Shown piece by piece: positions 1 to 7,909 of a stretch of DNA of 17,536 nt. Source of the DNA: an uncultured Clostridia bacterium (GTDB lineage: Bacteria > Bacillota > Clostridia > Christensenellales > UBA1242). How positions within the stretch are numbered: the stretch's first letter is position 1; every line of letters starts with the position of its first letter. The stretch lies in assembly GCA_944384475.1 (NCBI GenBank), contig CALWTN010000059.1:1-17536 (forward strand), written 5' to 3'. The notes beneath the pieces were generated by a model. It searched no databases. It was not told the DNA's origin and worked only from the letters and a program-made list of their open reading frames with translations. The position numbers and the translations under genes are program-made.

Positions 1-491
1 GCCATCTCAGCGGCATCGCCTCTGCGCATGCCAAGTTTGATGATGCGAGTGTATCCACCACCCTGTCCAAGTTTTTCAGCACGCTCAGCATATTTTGGAG
101 CGTAAACGTTGAAAATCTTTTCCAAAAGTGGATGATTGATTCCTTCCACTCTTGCCTGAAAAGCAGTTTTGCTTTCTTTTTCGCCACGTTGTTCTTGCTT
201 GTCATAAACATAAGCCATAATTTTTCTTCTGGCAGCAAGCTTCTTTGGCCCGTCATTTACAACTTCGGTTTTAACTTTAACACCTTTGTCGTCTTTGATT
301 TCTTTTGTTACAGTAACAGTGTCTTTATAAGTTTTGATTGCTGCTGTCAAAAGTTTTTCGGCCTCAGAACGAACAGACTTTGCTTTTGCAAGGGTTGTTT
401 GAATTTTTCCATACCAAAGAAGGTCTGTCACCAAACCACGAAGCATTGCGCTTCTTTCTTTGGATGGTCTACCAAGTTTATCGTTAGCCAT
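1..491 (-). CDS. rplQ: 50S ribosomal protein L17 (C-terminus cut by window edge)
   Basis: Large-subunit protein L17, the last gene of the alpha operon. 163 codons are visible and the end lies outside the window. The N-terminus (MANDKLGRPS, then ERSAMLRGLVTDLL) and the late block GGGYTRIIKLGMRRGDAAEM are the family's conserved ends. The usual Bacillota L17 is about 115-125 residues in total, but here the same conserved blocks span over 160 because of two insertions, roughly residues 51-83 (Thr/Val/Lys-rich) and 101-121. The ATG at 489-491 follows an AAAGGAGAG site, 12 bp after the rpoA stop. Identity is certain; the role of the insertions is unknown. Confidence 0.95.
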   Translation of the reverse strand, partial: MANDKLGRPSKERSAMLRGLVTDLLWYGKIQTTLAKAKSVRSEAEKLLTAAIKTYKDTVTVTKEIKDDKGVKVKTEVVNDGPKKLAARRKIMAYVYDKQEQRGEKESKTAFQARVEGINHPLLEKIFNVYAPKYAERAEKLGQGGGYTRIIKLGMRRGDAAEM

Positions 492-503
492 TGTTCTCTC
501 CTT

Positions 504-1457
504 TTATTCTTCATCTTTGCGAAGTGAAAGGCCATAGCTTTCGAGTTTTTGAATAACCTCGTCAATAGACTTAATGCCAAGGTTTTTAACTTTAAGCATA
601 TCGGCTCTTGATTTCTTCACAATATCCTCAACAGTGTTTACGCCTGCACGTTTGAGGCAGTTGTAAGATCTAACTGAAAGATCCATTTCTTCGATTGGAA
701 GTTCCAAAATTTTAACTTGTTTGTCTTCTTCCTTCGAAACCAAAATTTGTTCGTTTGCCATGTCTTCACAAAGTTCAACAAAAAGACCAACATGCTCTGT
801 CATGATTTTGCCTGCAAGAGCAACAATTTCGGTGGCTTTGATTGTGCCGTTTGTTTCAACTTCTAAAACAAGTTTGTCAAAATCTACGCTTTGTCCAACA
901 CGAGTTGCTTCCACGCTGAAATTTACTTTCTTAACAGGTGAGAAAAGTGAATCCATTGCGATGAAATCAATGTTGTCAAATTTAGATTTGTTTTGAGCGC
1001 TTGGAACATAGCCTCTTCCATTGCCAATCATAACATCCATGTCAAGCACAGCGCCATCGTCCATTGTGCAGATGTGGAGGTCTGGATTAAGAATTTCAAT
1101 TTCGTCATTTGGCTCAAAGTCCTTTGCAGTAACCTCGCCAGCGCCTTGTTTTCTAATTCTTAAAAATGTAACAAAATCTCTGTCTTTATTGTTTGATTTA
1201 ACAAACAAAGTTTTGAGATTTAAGATAATATCAACCACATCTTCGGTTACGCCTCTGATTGTTGAAAATTCGTGAGGCACGCCAGCGATTCGAACAGCGA
1301 TTGGTGCTGAACCTGGAAGTGAAGAAAGCAAAGTTCTTCTCATGCAGTTTCCAAGTGTTATTCCATAGCCTTTTTCAAGTGGCTCAACTGTAAATCTAGC
1401 GTAAGCGCCGCCTTCGGTTTCTTCACAAACGATTTTTGGTTTTTCCATTTCCATCAT
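504..1457 (-). CDS. rpoA: DNA-directed RNA polymerase subunit alpha
   Basis: Alpha subunit of RNA polymerase, 317 residues, close to the usual 314-330. The N-terminal domain (about residues 8-235), which dimerises and scaffolds beta and beta', holds the conserved LEKGYGITLGNCMRRTLLSS block at 28-47. After a short linker the C-terminal domain (about 253-313) has SVRSYNCLKRAGVNTVEDIV, whose Arg263 corresponds to the UP-element DNA-binding Arg265 of E. coli. Two adjacent ATGs are possible starts (1455-1457 and 1452-1454); the first is chosen, with a GGAGG at 1467-1471 nine bases upstream. It lies between rpsD and rplQ, as is usual for the alpha operon, so it is co-transcribed with ribosomal proteins. 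Confidence 0.98.
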   Translation of the reverse strand: MMEMEKPKIVCEETEGGAYARFTVEPLEKGYGITLGNCMRRTLLSSLPGSAPIAVRIAGVPHEFSTIRGVTEDVVDIILNLKTLFVKSNNKDRDFVTFLRIRKQGAGEVTAKDFEPNDEIEILNPDLHICTMDDGAVLDMDVMIGNGRGYVPSAQNKSKFDNIDFIAMDSLFSPVKKVNFSVEATRVGQSVDFDKLVLEVETNGTIKATEIVALAGKIMTEHVGLFVELCEDMANEQILVSKEEDKQVKILELPIEEMDLSVRSYNCLKRAGVNTVEDIVKKSRADMLKVKNLGIKSIDEVIQKLESYGLSLRKDEE

Positions 1458-1473
1458 ATTTTTATCCCTCCAA

Positions 1474-2100
1474 TTATCTCGAATAAAGCTCGATTACAAG
1501 ACGTTCATTAATATCTGCATCCACATCATCTCTTTGAGGAAGAGCAAGAATTTTTCCTTTAAGAGTTTCGCTGTTGAATTCAAGCCATTTTGGCATTACA
1601 ATTTTCATGCCTTTGAGTGCTTTGATCATTGGTTTTTCAAGTTTGTTTTCTTTAACAGCAATTTCATCGCCAGCTTTAACAATGTAAGATGCAATATCAA
1701 CACGTCTGCCGTTTACTGTGATAAGCCCATGGTTTACCATTTGGCGGCTTTGCTTTCTGCTTGCGCCAATGCCCATGCGATAAACAACGTTGTCAAGCCT
1801 TCTTTCAATCAGAGAGAGCATGTTGTCACCAGTAACGCCTTTCATTCTTTCTGCTTCTTCATAGTATGAGCGCATCTGGTTTTCTAACAAGCCATAAATT
1901 CTTTTTATTTTTTGTTTTTCACGAAGTTGTGAGCCATATTCTGTGAATGTAACTCTTCTGCGTGAATTTCCGTGCTGTCCAGGAATGACAGGACGTCTTT
2001 CCATAGCACATTTTTTAGTGGTGCATCTTTCCCCTTTAAGGAAAAGCTTGCAGCCTTCTCTTCTACACTGACGGCAGTCAGGTTCAATAGTTCTTGCCAT
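1474..2100 (-). CDS. rpsD: 30S ribosomal protein S4, zinc-binding form
   Basis: Primary 16S rRNA-binding protein that starts 30S body assembly, 208 residues (usual 200-210). Cys9, Cys12, Cys26 and Cys31 match the zinc ligands of the Thermus S4 protein, so this is the C+ form rather than the Cys-free form. The S4 RNA-binding domain covers about residues 95-160 (RRLDNVVYRMGIGASRKQSR, then VNHGLITVNG). The C-terminus (DINERLVIELYSR) is typical. Start ATG at 2098-2100 behind AAAAGGAG. In some bacteria S4 represses the alpha operon; no dedicated leader was seen here, as the gene is only 14 bp from rpsK. Confidence 0.98.
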   Translation of the reverse strand: MARTIEPDCRQCRREGCKLFLKGERCTTKKCAMERRPVIPGQHGNSRRRVTFTEYGSQLREKQKIKRIYGLLENQMRSYYEEAERMKGVTGDNMLSLIERRLDNVVYRMGIGASRKQSRQMVNHGLITVNGRRVDIASYIVKAGDEIAVKENKLEKPMIKALKGMKIVMPKWLEFNSETLKGKILALPQRDDVDADINERLVIELYSR

Positions 2101-2114
2101 AAGTATTTCTCCTT

Positions 2115-2528
2115 TTAAACTCTTCTTACCTTAGGAGGTCTGCATCCATTGTGTGCGATTGGAGAAACATCCTTAATAAGAGTTACATTGAGTTCACAAT
2201 TTTGAAGAGCCCTGATAGCGGCCTCTCTTCCGCTGCCCGGACCTTTAACATAAACTTCAACCGAGTTGAGTCCATGCTCTTTTGCAATTTTTGCGGCTTC
2301 TTCAACACATGTTTGAGCAGCAAAAGGTGTGCTTTTCTTTGAGCCTTTAAGCCCAAGTTTACCTGAACTACACCACGAAACAACATTGCCCTCTGCATCT
2401 GAGAAGGTTACGATTGTGTTGTTGAAAGAGGTTTTGATGTGAACTTGTCCATGAGCAATGTTCTTTGAAACTCTCTTTTTAACTCTGGTGGTAGTTTTTT
2501 TAGTTTTAGTGTTAGTTTTTGTTGCCAT
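2115..2528 (-). CDS. rpsK: 30S ribosomal protein S11
   Basis: Platform protein of the small subunit near the mRNA exit and E site, 137 residues (usual about 129). The first 20 residues are very Thr/Lys-rich, a basic tail longer than in Bacillus. The core shows [20 protein letters not shown], then [19 protein letters not shown], then [15 protein letters not shown], and ends with the conserved [12 protein letters not shown]. Start ATG at 2526-2528 with AAGGAG. It lies 11 bp after rpsM and 14 bp before rpsD, so very probably co-transcribed with both. Confidence 0.98.
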   Translation of the reverse strand: MATKTNTKTKKTTTRVKKRVSKNIAHGQVHIKTSFNNTIVTFSDAEGNVVSWCSSGKLGLKGSKKSTPFAAQTCVEEAAKIAKEHGLNSVEVYVKGPGSGREAAIRALQNCELNVTLIKDVSPIAHNGCRPPKVRRV

Positions 2529-2539
2529 TATCTTTCTCC

Positions 2540-2917
2540 TTATTTACCCTTCTTAGATGAGCCAGCAACAGCCCTTCTTGGTCCTTTCCTTGTTCTGCAG
2601 TTGTTGCGTGTGTTTTGTCCACGAACAGGAAGTCCTTTACGATGACGAATGCCACGATAGCAGCCCATTTCGTTCAATTTTTTAATATCGAGGCTAACTT
2701 TTTTTCTAAGATCACCCTCAACGGTTACATTGTGTTCAATGTAAGAACGAAGTTTAGCAATTTGATCGTCTGTCAAATCTTTAACCCTGATGTCTGGGCT
2801 GATTTTTGTTGCAGCACAAATTTTACCAGCCGTAACTTGGCCGATACCATAGATATAGGTAAGTCCTATCTCTAATCTTTTTTCTCTTGGAAGGTCTACA
2901 CCTGCAATTCTTGCCAT
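2540..2917 (-). CDS. rpsM: 30S ribosomal protein S13
   Basis: Head protein of the small subunit that contacts the P-site tRNA and the 50S intersubunit bridge, 125 residues (usual 121-126). The start [19 protein letters not shown] is the family signature, followed by [14 protein letters not shown] (helix-two-turn-helix). The basic C-terminal tail (about 95-125) carries [20 protein letters not shown]. Start ATG at 2915-2917 behind AAGGAGATAAAAAT. It is the first S-gene after infA and rpmJ, the standard alpha-operon order. Confidence 0.98.
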   Translation of the reverse strand: MARIAGVDLPREKRLEIGLTYIYGIGQVTAGKICAATKISPDIRVKDLTDDQIAKLRSYIEHNVTVEGDLRKKVSLDIKKLNEMGCYRGIRHRKGLPVRGQNTRNNCRTRKGPRRAVAGSSKKGK

Positions 2918-2935
2918 ATTTTTATCTCCTTAATT

Positions 2936-3052
2936 TTAGCCCTGAGTTTGTTTGTGCTTAGCACTTTTAGGGCAAATAACCATAACTTTTCCGTTTCTTT
3001 TAATCACTTTGCATTTGTCGCAAATAGGTTTAACGGATGCTCTTACTTTCAT
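2936..3052 (-). CDS. rpmJ: 50S ribosomal protein L36, zinc-binding form
   Basis: Smallest large-subunit protein, 38 residues including the start Met. The sequence starts [20 protein letters not shown] and ends [12 protein letters not shown]. Cys11, Cys14, Cys27 and His33 form the expected C-x2-C-xn-C-xn-H zinc site, so this is the C+ (zinc-dependent) paralogue. There are five residues between the last Cys and the His where most L36 proteins have four, making it one residue longer than the usual 37. The ATG at 3050-3052 sits behind AAGGAG. It lies between infA and rpsM as in most Bacillota. Confidence 0.97.
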   Translation of the reverse strand: MKVRASVKPICDKCKVIKRNGKVMVICPKSAKHKQTQG

Positions 3053-3065
3053 AATTTACTCCTTC

Positions 3066-3287
3066 TTAACCCTTATCTCGCCATGTTATGCGCCCTTTTG
3101 TAAGGTCGTAAGGGCTCATTTCGACTTTTACTTTATCTCCTTCCACAACCCTGATGCAATGCACCCTGAGTTTGCCAGAGATATAAGCGATTATGACATG
3201 CCCATTGATGAGGCGAACTTTAAATGTGGAATTAGGCAATAATTCCTCCACCACACCTTCAAATTCAATTACATCTTCCTTTGACAT
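3066..3287 (-). CDS. infA: Translation initiation factor IF-1
   Basis: IF-1 binds the 30S A site during initiation and helps IF-2 and IF-3 select the initiator tRNA. 73 residues, the usual size, one OB-fold domain. Diagnostic segments are the start [19 protein letters not shown], then [13 protein letters not shown], and the end [13 protein letters not shown]. The ATG at 3285-3287 has a GGAGAGG site lying inside the end of the upstream KOW-domain gene, so the two reading frames overlap by 19 bp and translation is probably coupled. Identity is certain. Confidence 0.98.
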   Translation of the reverse strand: MSKEDVIEFEGVVEELLPNSTFKVRLINGHVIIAYISGKLRVHCIRVVEGDKVKVEMSPYDLTKGRITWRDKG

Positions 3288-3535
3288 ATCCTCTCCTTTT
3301 GAGTTTTTAGATATTTTCGCACAGCGGCATCGACTTTAATATCTTTTTCATCGCTTAGCAAAAATCTTTGATTTGAAACTTTTTGAATGTGTTTCTCATT
3401 TTTCTTTTTAGGTTTGAACACCGACACACGTTTTCCATTTGCTATGTAAGCAAAGCCGCCATCAATCTTCACAACCACAAAGAAGTCATTCTCTTCCTTT
3501 CCTTTTGTTGCAATAACGATATCTCCAACCTGCAT
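3269..3535 (-). CDS. KOW-domain RNA-binding protein (L14e/L6e/L27e-like)
   Basis: Small basic protein of 88 residues found between map and infA in many Clostridia. The N-terminal 40 residues ([20 protein letters not shown], then a second strand pair ending [14 protein letters not shown]) look like a KOW/SH3-type barrel, related to the archaeal and eukaryotic L14e family; the rest is Lys-rich. It probably binds RNA, perhaps the ribosome, but no precise role is established. The ATG at 3533-3535 has a TAGGTGA site, 7 bp after the map stop, and its last 19 bp overlap infA. The family call rests on length, position and the N-terminal pattern. Confidence 0.8.
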   Translation of the reverse strand: MQVGDIVIATKGKEENDFFVVVKIDGGFAYIANGKRVSVFKPKKKNEKHIQKVSNQRFLLSDEKDIKVDAAVRKYLKTQKERICQRKM

Positions 3536-3542
3536 AATTCAC

Positions 3543-4286
3543 CTACAAAGTCAGAATTTCCACGCCATCTTTTGTCACAAAAACTGTGTTTTCGTAATGC
3601 GCTGATGGCATATGGTCTCGTGTAACAATTCCCCAGCCGTCACGAAGCATTGCAATTTCTTTTTTGCCCATATTGATCATGGGCTCTATCGCAAGGCAAG
3701 CGCCGTCTGTGATAATTGGCCCGTCCGTTTCTTTGCCATAGTTTGGGATGTTTGGCGGCTCGTGCATTTTTCTGCCAATGCCGTGTCCCACCAACTCCCT
3801 CACCACGCTGTAACCATGTTTTTCAGCGTAGGTTTGAATGGCATGTGAAACTTTGCCAAGTCTTTCGCCAACTTTTAGGTGCTTGATGCCTTCAAAGAAG
3901 CACTGTTTGGTCACCTCAATAAGCCTTGCTTTTTCTGGCGAAATTTTTCCAACAGGAAAGGTTCGTGCAGCATCACCGTTGTAGCCTTTATAGATCACTC
4001 CAACATCGATGCTGATAATGTCGCCTTCTTTTAAAATTATATCGGCAGACGGAATTCCATGCACAACCATTTCGTTGACAGAAGCGCATATGCTTGCTGG
4101 AAATCCTTCATAACCTAAAAAGGAAGGCTGACCACCACTGTTTATTATAAACTTTTTTACGCAGTTGTCAAGTTCTAACGTAGAAATGCCGGGTTTTATA
4201 AGCGTTTCAGCATAATTTAATGCATCACGTGTAAGCTGCCCAGCCTTTTTCATCAAAACAATCTCTGCTGGCGAAAAATGGTTCAA
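3543..4286 (-). CDS. map: Type I methionine aminopeptidase
   Basis: Removes the initiator Met from nascent proteins; cytosolic two-metal enzyme of 247 residues (usual about 250). The metal ligands are all present: Asp94, Asp105, His168, Glu201 and Glu232, with the substrate-contacting His76 and His175. It lacks the N-terminal zinc-finger linker seen in some paralogues. The start is TTG at 4284-4286, overlapping the adk TGA by four bases. A GGAGG at 4294-4298 lies seven bases upstream, which supports TTG over the next in-frame Met at residue 12. The overlap suggests coupled translation with adk, as in other spc operons. Confidence 0.97.
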   Translation of the reverse strand: MNHFSPAEIVLMKKAGQLTRDALNYAETLIKPGISTLELDNCVKKFIINSGGQPSFLGYEGFPASICASVNEMVVHGIPSADIILKEGDIISIDVGVIYKGYNGDAARTFPVGKISPEKARLIEVTKQCFFEGIKHLKVGERLGKVSHAIQTYAEKHGYSVVRELVGHGIGRKMHEPPNIPNYGKETDGPIITDGACLAIEPMINMGKKEIAMLRDGWGIVTRDHMPSAHYENTVFVTKDGVEILTL

Positions 4287-4915
4287 ATTTTTGCCTCCAA
4301 TTTAACCAAAAAAGTTTTTACTGGTGCATAAGTTTCGTCAGGCGTGCCTGCACTTGAAACTTTAAACACCTTATCACCGTAGAAGTTTATAAGTGGTGTT
4401 ATGTTGTTTTTATAAACTTCCAGACGAGCTTTTATTGCTTCAGGTTTATCGTCATCACGCTGAAACAGTTTTGTGCCGCATTTTCTGCAATTACCAGTAA
4501 AGCCTTGATAGTTTGCATTGTCAATGTCGCCACATTTTGGGCAAGTCCTTCTTGAAACAAGCCTTTTGACGATTTCTTCAAAATCAAGTTCCACGCTTAT
4601 TACTGCATCAACATCTGTAAGTTTAGAAAGCATTTGAGCCTGTTCAAGAGAACGAGGGAAGCCATCCAAAATAAACCCGTTTTTGCAGTCTTTTTGTGAA
4701 ATTCTGTTTTTAAGAACATCAAAAGTCACTTCATTCGGAACAAGAGCGCCTTTATCAATGTATGATTTAACAAGCCTTCCAAGCGGTGATTGGGTTTTTA
4801 CAATCTCTCTAAAAAGGTCGCCAGTTGATATTTGTGGAATGCCAAAATCCGCTGTGATTTTTTTAGCAAGTGTTCCTTTGCCGCTGCCTGCTGCTCCTAA
4901 AAGCACAAGTTTCAT
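4283..4915 (-). CDS. adk: Adenylate kinase, zinc-lid type
   Basis: Catalyses ATP + AMP to 2 ADP in the cytosol, setting adenylate energy balance. 210 residues, within the usual 210-217. The P-loop GAAGSGKGT is at residues 7-15, the AMP-site segment STGDLFRE at 30-37, and GFILDGFPRS at 80-89. The LID domain has Cys125, Cys128, Cys143 and Cys146, a four-Cys zinc site typical of Gram-positive enzymes. The ATG at 4913-4915 follows AAAAGGAG. Unlike its neighbours it is 98 bp from the preceding gene, and that gap can form two hairpins, so its translation may be set independently of secY. It overlaps map by 4 bp. Confidence 0.98.
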   Translation of the reverse strand: MKLVLLGAAGSGKGTLAKKITADFGIPQISTGDLFREIVKTQSPLGRLVKSYIDKGALVPNEVTFDVLKNRISQKDCKNGFILDGFPRSLEQAQMLSKLTDVDAVISVELDFEEIVKRLVSRRTCPKCGDIDNANYQGFTGNCRKCGTKLFQRDDDKPEAIKARLEVYKNNITPLINFYGDKVFKVSSAGTPDETYAPVKTFLVKLEAKI

Positions 4916-4950
4916 GTTAAATCTCCTTTTAAAAACGTTTTGCCCAATTT

Positions 4951-5000
4951 TTGTGAAATTGCTTTCACTATTGCTTCACAACGGGAGGAAATTTCCTCCC
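4951..5000 (-). promoter_or_regulatory. Paired hairpins in the secY-adk intergenic gap
   Basis: The only sizeable gap inside the superoperon (4916-5013). Just after the secY stop the transcript holds a perfect 18-base palindrome, GGGAGGAAATTTCCTCCC (4983-5000). One base later comes a second hairpin with a 7-bp TTGTGAA/TTCACAA stem (4975-4981 with 4951-4957) and a 17-base loop. Neither is followed by a U-tract, so they do not look like intrinsic terminators. The first contains both an SD-like GGAGG and its complement. A processing site, mRNA-stability element or translational control of adk is possible. The structures are seen directly; the role is inferred. Confidence 0.5.
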
Positions 5001-5013
5001 ATTGAAATAGCCA

Positions 5014-6321
5014 TTAGTTTAAGAAACCTTTATAGTTTCTCATAAGCATTTGCGCTTCAAGCTGTTTGTCAAATTCAAGTGCCACGCTGACAAGAATCAT
5101 AAGCCCAGTTGCGCTGAATGCGTTGATAAGCACTCCCCAACTTACTGAGTCGCCAATCGCTTTAAATGCAAGCGATGGAATGAGTGCGATAAGAGCCAAG
5201 AAGATTGCACCAAAAAGTGTTATTCTTCTTGAAATCTTCTTTAAATAATCGGCTGTCGGCTTTCCTGCCCTTATACCAGGGATAAAGCCGCCCTGCTGCT
5301 GTATGCGCTTGCTGATGTCTTCGGTGTTCAACGTGATTTGTGCGTAGAAGAATGAGAATGCCAAAATCAACAACGCCAAAAGCACAATGTAAAGCCATGA
5401 GTTTGTCCCAAGCCATTGCTGATACCATGTCGATTCAGGTGCAAAGATTGAAATCAGTAGTTGTGGGAATGTTAAAAGCGCACTTGCAAAGATGATTGGA
5501 ATAACCCCAGATCCGTTCACCTTTATTGGGATGAATGTGCTTTGCCCACCATACATTTTTCTGCCTTTGATTTGCTTTGCATACTGAATTGGAACTTTAC
5601 GTTCTGCACTGTCTACAAAAACAATCAAACCGAAGATTAAAATCACTGCGACAACATAAAGCACGATTGTCCAAACTGTTGAAATATCTTGAATAGCAAG
5701 TTGGATTGCATTTGCAATGCCACTCATGCTTGAAGAAAGAATACCAACAAAAATCAACAAGCTCATGCCGTTGCCAACGCCTAAATCGGTGATTCTTTCA
5801 CCAATCCAAACTGTGAACATTCCGCCTGCGACTAAGATGATTACAACGCCCATGCCAATAAGCCATGTTGGAGCGCCTTGCCAAAGAGCGTTGCCTGCGT
5901 CTAAGCCGTCACTGTAAGCAACAACAATGCCTACCGCCTGCGCTATTGAAAGCACAAGCGCAGCAATTCTTGTGTAAAGATTTATCTTTCTTTTGCCGTC
6001 TTCGCCCTGCTTTGAAAGCCATTCAAGAGCAGGAATCGCAACTGTTAAAAGTTGGATGACAATGCTTGCCGTAATATACGGCGACACGCCAAGCGCCAAC
6101 ACTGAACAATTTTGCAGCGCATTACCGCTAAGCAAATTCATCAATCCGAAAATGCTTGTGCCGCTTGAAAGATTGTTGTCTTGTTCCAAAATTGCACTTA
6201 TGTCAAATCCTGGAATAGGCAACCAGCAACCAAGCCTGTATATGAAAAGAAGAAGAAGTGTTAACAATAACTTTCTTCTAACATCTTTTATCTTGAAAGC
6301 GTTATATAGGGTTTTAAACAT
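5014..6321 (-). CDS. secY: Protein translocase channel subunit SecY
   Basis: Central channel of the Sec translocon in the cytoplasmic membrane. 435 residues, in the usual range, with the expected run of hydrophobic segments (ten in the family) beginning at about residue 18. The two SecY signatures are present: GVSPYITASIVIQLL at 78-92 and WIGERITDLGVGNGMSLLIF at 172-191. The plug region follows IPGFD. The loop FIPGIRAGKPTADYLKKI near residue 345 is the conserved cytosolic SecA/ribosome contact loop. Its GAGGAG site is formed by the last codons of rplO, three bases before the ATG, so translation is tightly linked to L15. Standard spc-operon position. Confidence 0.98.
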   Translation of the reverse strand: MFKTLYNAFKIKDVRRKLLLTLLLLFIYRLGCWLPIPGFDISAILEQDNNLSSGTSIFGLMNLLSGNALQNCSVLALGVSPYITASIVIQLLTVAIPALEWLSKQGEDGKRKINLYTRIAALVLSIAQAVGIVVAYSDGLDAGNALWQGAPTWLIGMGVVIILVAGGMFTVWIGERITDLGVGNGMSLLIFVGILSSSMSGIANAIQLAIQDISTVWTIVLYVVAVILIFGLIVFVDSAERKVPIQYAKQIKGRKMYGGQSTFIPIKVNGSGVIPIIFASALLTFPQLLISIFAPESTWYQQWLGTNSWLYIVLLALLILAFSFFYAQITLNTEDISKRIQQQGGFIPGIRAGKPTADYLKKISRRITLFGAIFLALIALIPSLAFKAIGDSVSWGVLINAFSATGLMILVSVALEFDKQLEAQMLMRNYKGFLN

Positions 6322-6324
6322 ACC

Positions 6325-6771
6325 TTACTCCTCAATAATTTTTCCGCCAACCTTTTCGATTTTTTCTTTTGCAGCAGCGGTAACTTTCTTTGCCTTGATA
6401 ACAAGAGGCTTTGTAAGTTCCCCGTTTCCAAGAATTTTTAATCCATATGGCTGAATTTTGCCAATGAATCTGTTTTCATAAAGGAAGTTGATATCAACTT
6501 CTGAGTTTGGTTCAAGAACGTCTAATTCTCCAACATTGATTGTTGAATAAACCTTCTTGAAGTTTTTATTGTTAAATCCTCTAATAGGAATTTTACGAAT
6601 AAGAGGGATGTTTCCGCCTTCAAAACCGGCTTTAACTCCTCCACCGCTTCTAGCATTTTGACCTTTGTGGCCTTTGCCACTTGTTTTGCCAATGCCGCTT
6701 CCAATTCCTCTGCCAACCCTAACTTTTTTAGTGGTTGCGCCTTGGGCAGGTTTAAGATCTCCTATTTGCAT
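6325..6771 (-). CDS. rplO: 50S ribosomal protein L15
   Basis: Large-subunit protein that joins late in 50S assembly; 148 residues (usual 144-150). The long N-terminal extension is Gly/Lys-rich, with VGRGIGSGIGKTSGKGHKGQ at 19-38 followed by GGGVKAGFEGG, which threads through 23S rRNA in known structures. The globular domain follows (about 60-148). Start ATG at 6769-6771 with GGAGG, 9 bp after rpmD. Its final codons carry the secY ribosome binding site. Confidence 0.97.
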   Translation of the reverse strand: MQIGDLKPAQGATTKKVRVGRGIGSGIGKTSGKGHKGQNARSGGGVKAGFEGGNIPLIRKIPIRGFNNKNFKKVYSTINVGELDVLEPNSEVDINFLYENRFIGKIQPYGLKILGNGELTKPLVIKAKKVTAAAKEKIEKVGGKIIEE

Positions 6772-6780
6772 AATATCCTC

Positions 6781-6966
6781 CTACTCCTCTTCCACTTTAA
6801 GCAAGTGCTTTACAAGGAAGATGCTTCCTCTGATGCTTGCATTATCAGGCAAAACTCTTGTTTGACCAAGTTTTTTAAAGCCTAATGCTTCGACTATTTT
6901 TGCTTGTTTTTTGTTATATCCGATTGTGGACTTAACCCAAGTTACTTTTATAGTTTTCTCTGCCAT
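6781..6966 (-). CDS. rpmD: 50S ribosomal protein L30
   Basis: Short bacterial-type L30 of 61 residues (usual 58-62). The pattern IKVTWVKSTIGYNKKQAKIV followed by LGFKKLGQTRVLPDNASIRG is diagnostic of the ferredoxin-like fold family; the Glu-rich end (KVEEE) is unremarkable. The ATG at 6964-6966 lies behind GGAGGG. It is 9 bp from both rpsE and rplO. Assigned with confidence from pattern and order. Confidence 0.96.
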   Translation of the reverse strand: MAEKTIKVTWVKSTIGYNKKQAKIVEALGFKKLGQTRVLPDNASIRGSIFLVKHLLKVEEE

Positions 6967-6975
6967 AATGCCCTC

Positions 6976-7518
6976 CTATATTTCCTCTGGGTTTTTGCCA
7001 CGGCGAGCGGCAACCTCTTCACGTGTGCGAAGAGCGATCAGCCCGTTCATTGTTGCTTTAACCGCATTGATTTTATTGGTTGAGCCATGAATTTTTGTAA
7101 CTATGTCTTTGATGCCTGCAAGTTCCAAAACTGCACGAGCGCTGCCGCCTGCGATTACACCAGTTCCCTGTTTAGCAGGAAGCATGATGATGTTTGAAGA
7201 GCCAAACTTGCCAGTAACTTCATGAGGAATTGTTCCATCTACAACACGAATTAAGTGCATGTTTTTCTTTGCAGCTGCTGTTGCTTTGTCAATAGCTGCT
7301 GGAACTTCGGCTGCTTTACCAACGCCAATTCCGACATTGTGTTTGCCATCGCCAACAACAACCAAGGCAGAGAAACGAAGTGTTCTACCACCTTTAACAA
7401 CCTTTGTAACCCTTCTAACACAAACAAGTTTGCTTTCAAACCCGTTGTCTTCTCTTGGGGCACGGCGGTTGTCTCTGGATTTTGGTTCAAATTTTTTGTC
7501 TTTCTTAACTTCTTCCAT
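6976..7518 (-). CDS. rpsE: 30S ribosomal protein S5
   Basis: Small-subunit protein at the mRNA entry channel, needed for decoding accuracy and helicase activity; 180 residues (usual 165-175, the excess being a charged N-terminal tail). The double-stranded-RNA-binding-like domain covers about 28-92 ([31 protein letters not shown]). The C-terminal domain shows [20 protein letters not shown] at 111-130 and ends near AARRGK. Start ATG at 7516-7518 with GGAGGAAGG, 11 bp after rplR. Confidence 0.98.
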   Translation of the reverse strand: MEEVKKDKKFEPKSRDNRRAPREDNGFESKLVCVRRVTKVVKGGRTLRFSALVVVGDGKHNVGIGVGKAAEVPAAIDKATAAAKKNMHLIRVVDGTIPHEVTGKFGSSNIIMLPAKQGTGVIAGGSARAVLELAGIKDIVTKIHGSTNKINAVKATMNGLIALRTREEVAARRGKNPEEI

Positions 7519-7529
7519 TTCCCTTCCTC

Positions 7530-7898
7530 CTAAAATTTCAAGCCAGCGCTTCTAGCACCCTCTGCAAGTGCCTCAACTCTGCCCGTGTAGATGTAGCCGC
7601 CTCTGTCAAAAACCACCTCTTTGATTTTTGCTTTTTTAGCACGTTTAGCAATCTCCTCGCCCACGATTTTAGCCTGTTCAGTTTTGCTTTTTCCTGCAAG
7701 GCTTGGTGCGATTTCTTTGTCAAGAGAAGAAGCGCTAACAAGAGTAACTCTTCTTTCGTCATCAATAATCTGAGCGTAAATTTTGTTAAGCGATCTGTAA
7801 ACGCAAAGTCTTGGTTTCTCGCTTGTGCCAGAAAGATGTTTTCTAACTCTTGCATGACGAACTTTTCTTTCGCTGTTTTTATCTTTTACGTTAATCAT
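7530..7898 (-). CDS. rplR: 50S ribosomal protein L18
   Basis: 5S rRNA-binding protein of the central protuberance, 122 residues (usual 117-122). The basic N-terminus ([20 protein letters not shown]) precedes the conserved [18 protein letters not shown] core, and the protein ends with [20 protein letters not shown], a family signature. The ATG at 7896-7898 follows GGGGGAAGGG. It probably assembles with L5, which is encoded four genes upstream in the same transcript. Confidence 0.97.
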   Translation of the reverse strand: MINVKDKNSERKVRHARVRKHLSGTSEKPRLCVYRSLNKIYAQIIDDERRVTLVSASSLDKEIAPSLAGKSKTEQAKIVGEEIAKRAKKAKIKEVVFDRGGYIYTGRVEALAEGARSAGLKF

Positions 7899-7909
7899 TG
7901 CCCTTCCCC

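Noticed and set aside
4916..5013. Internal promoter or terminator in the secY-adk gap
   Set aside because: No convincing -35/-10 pair and no U-tract after either hairpin.
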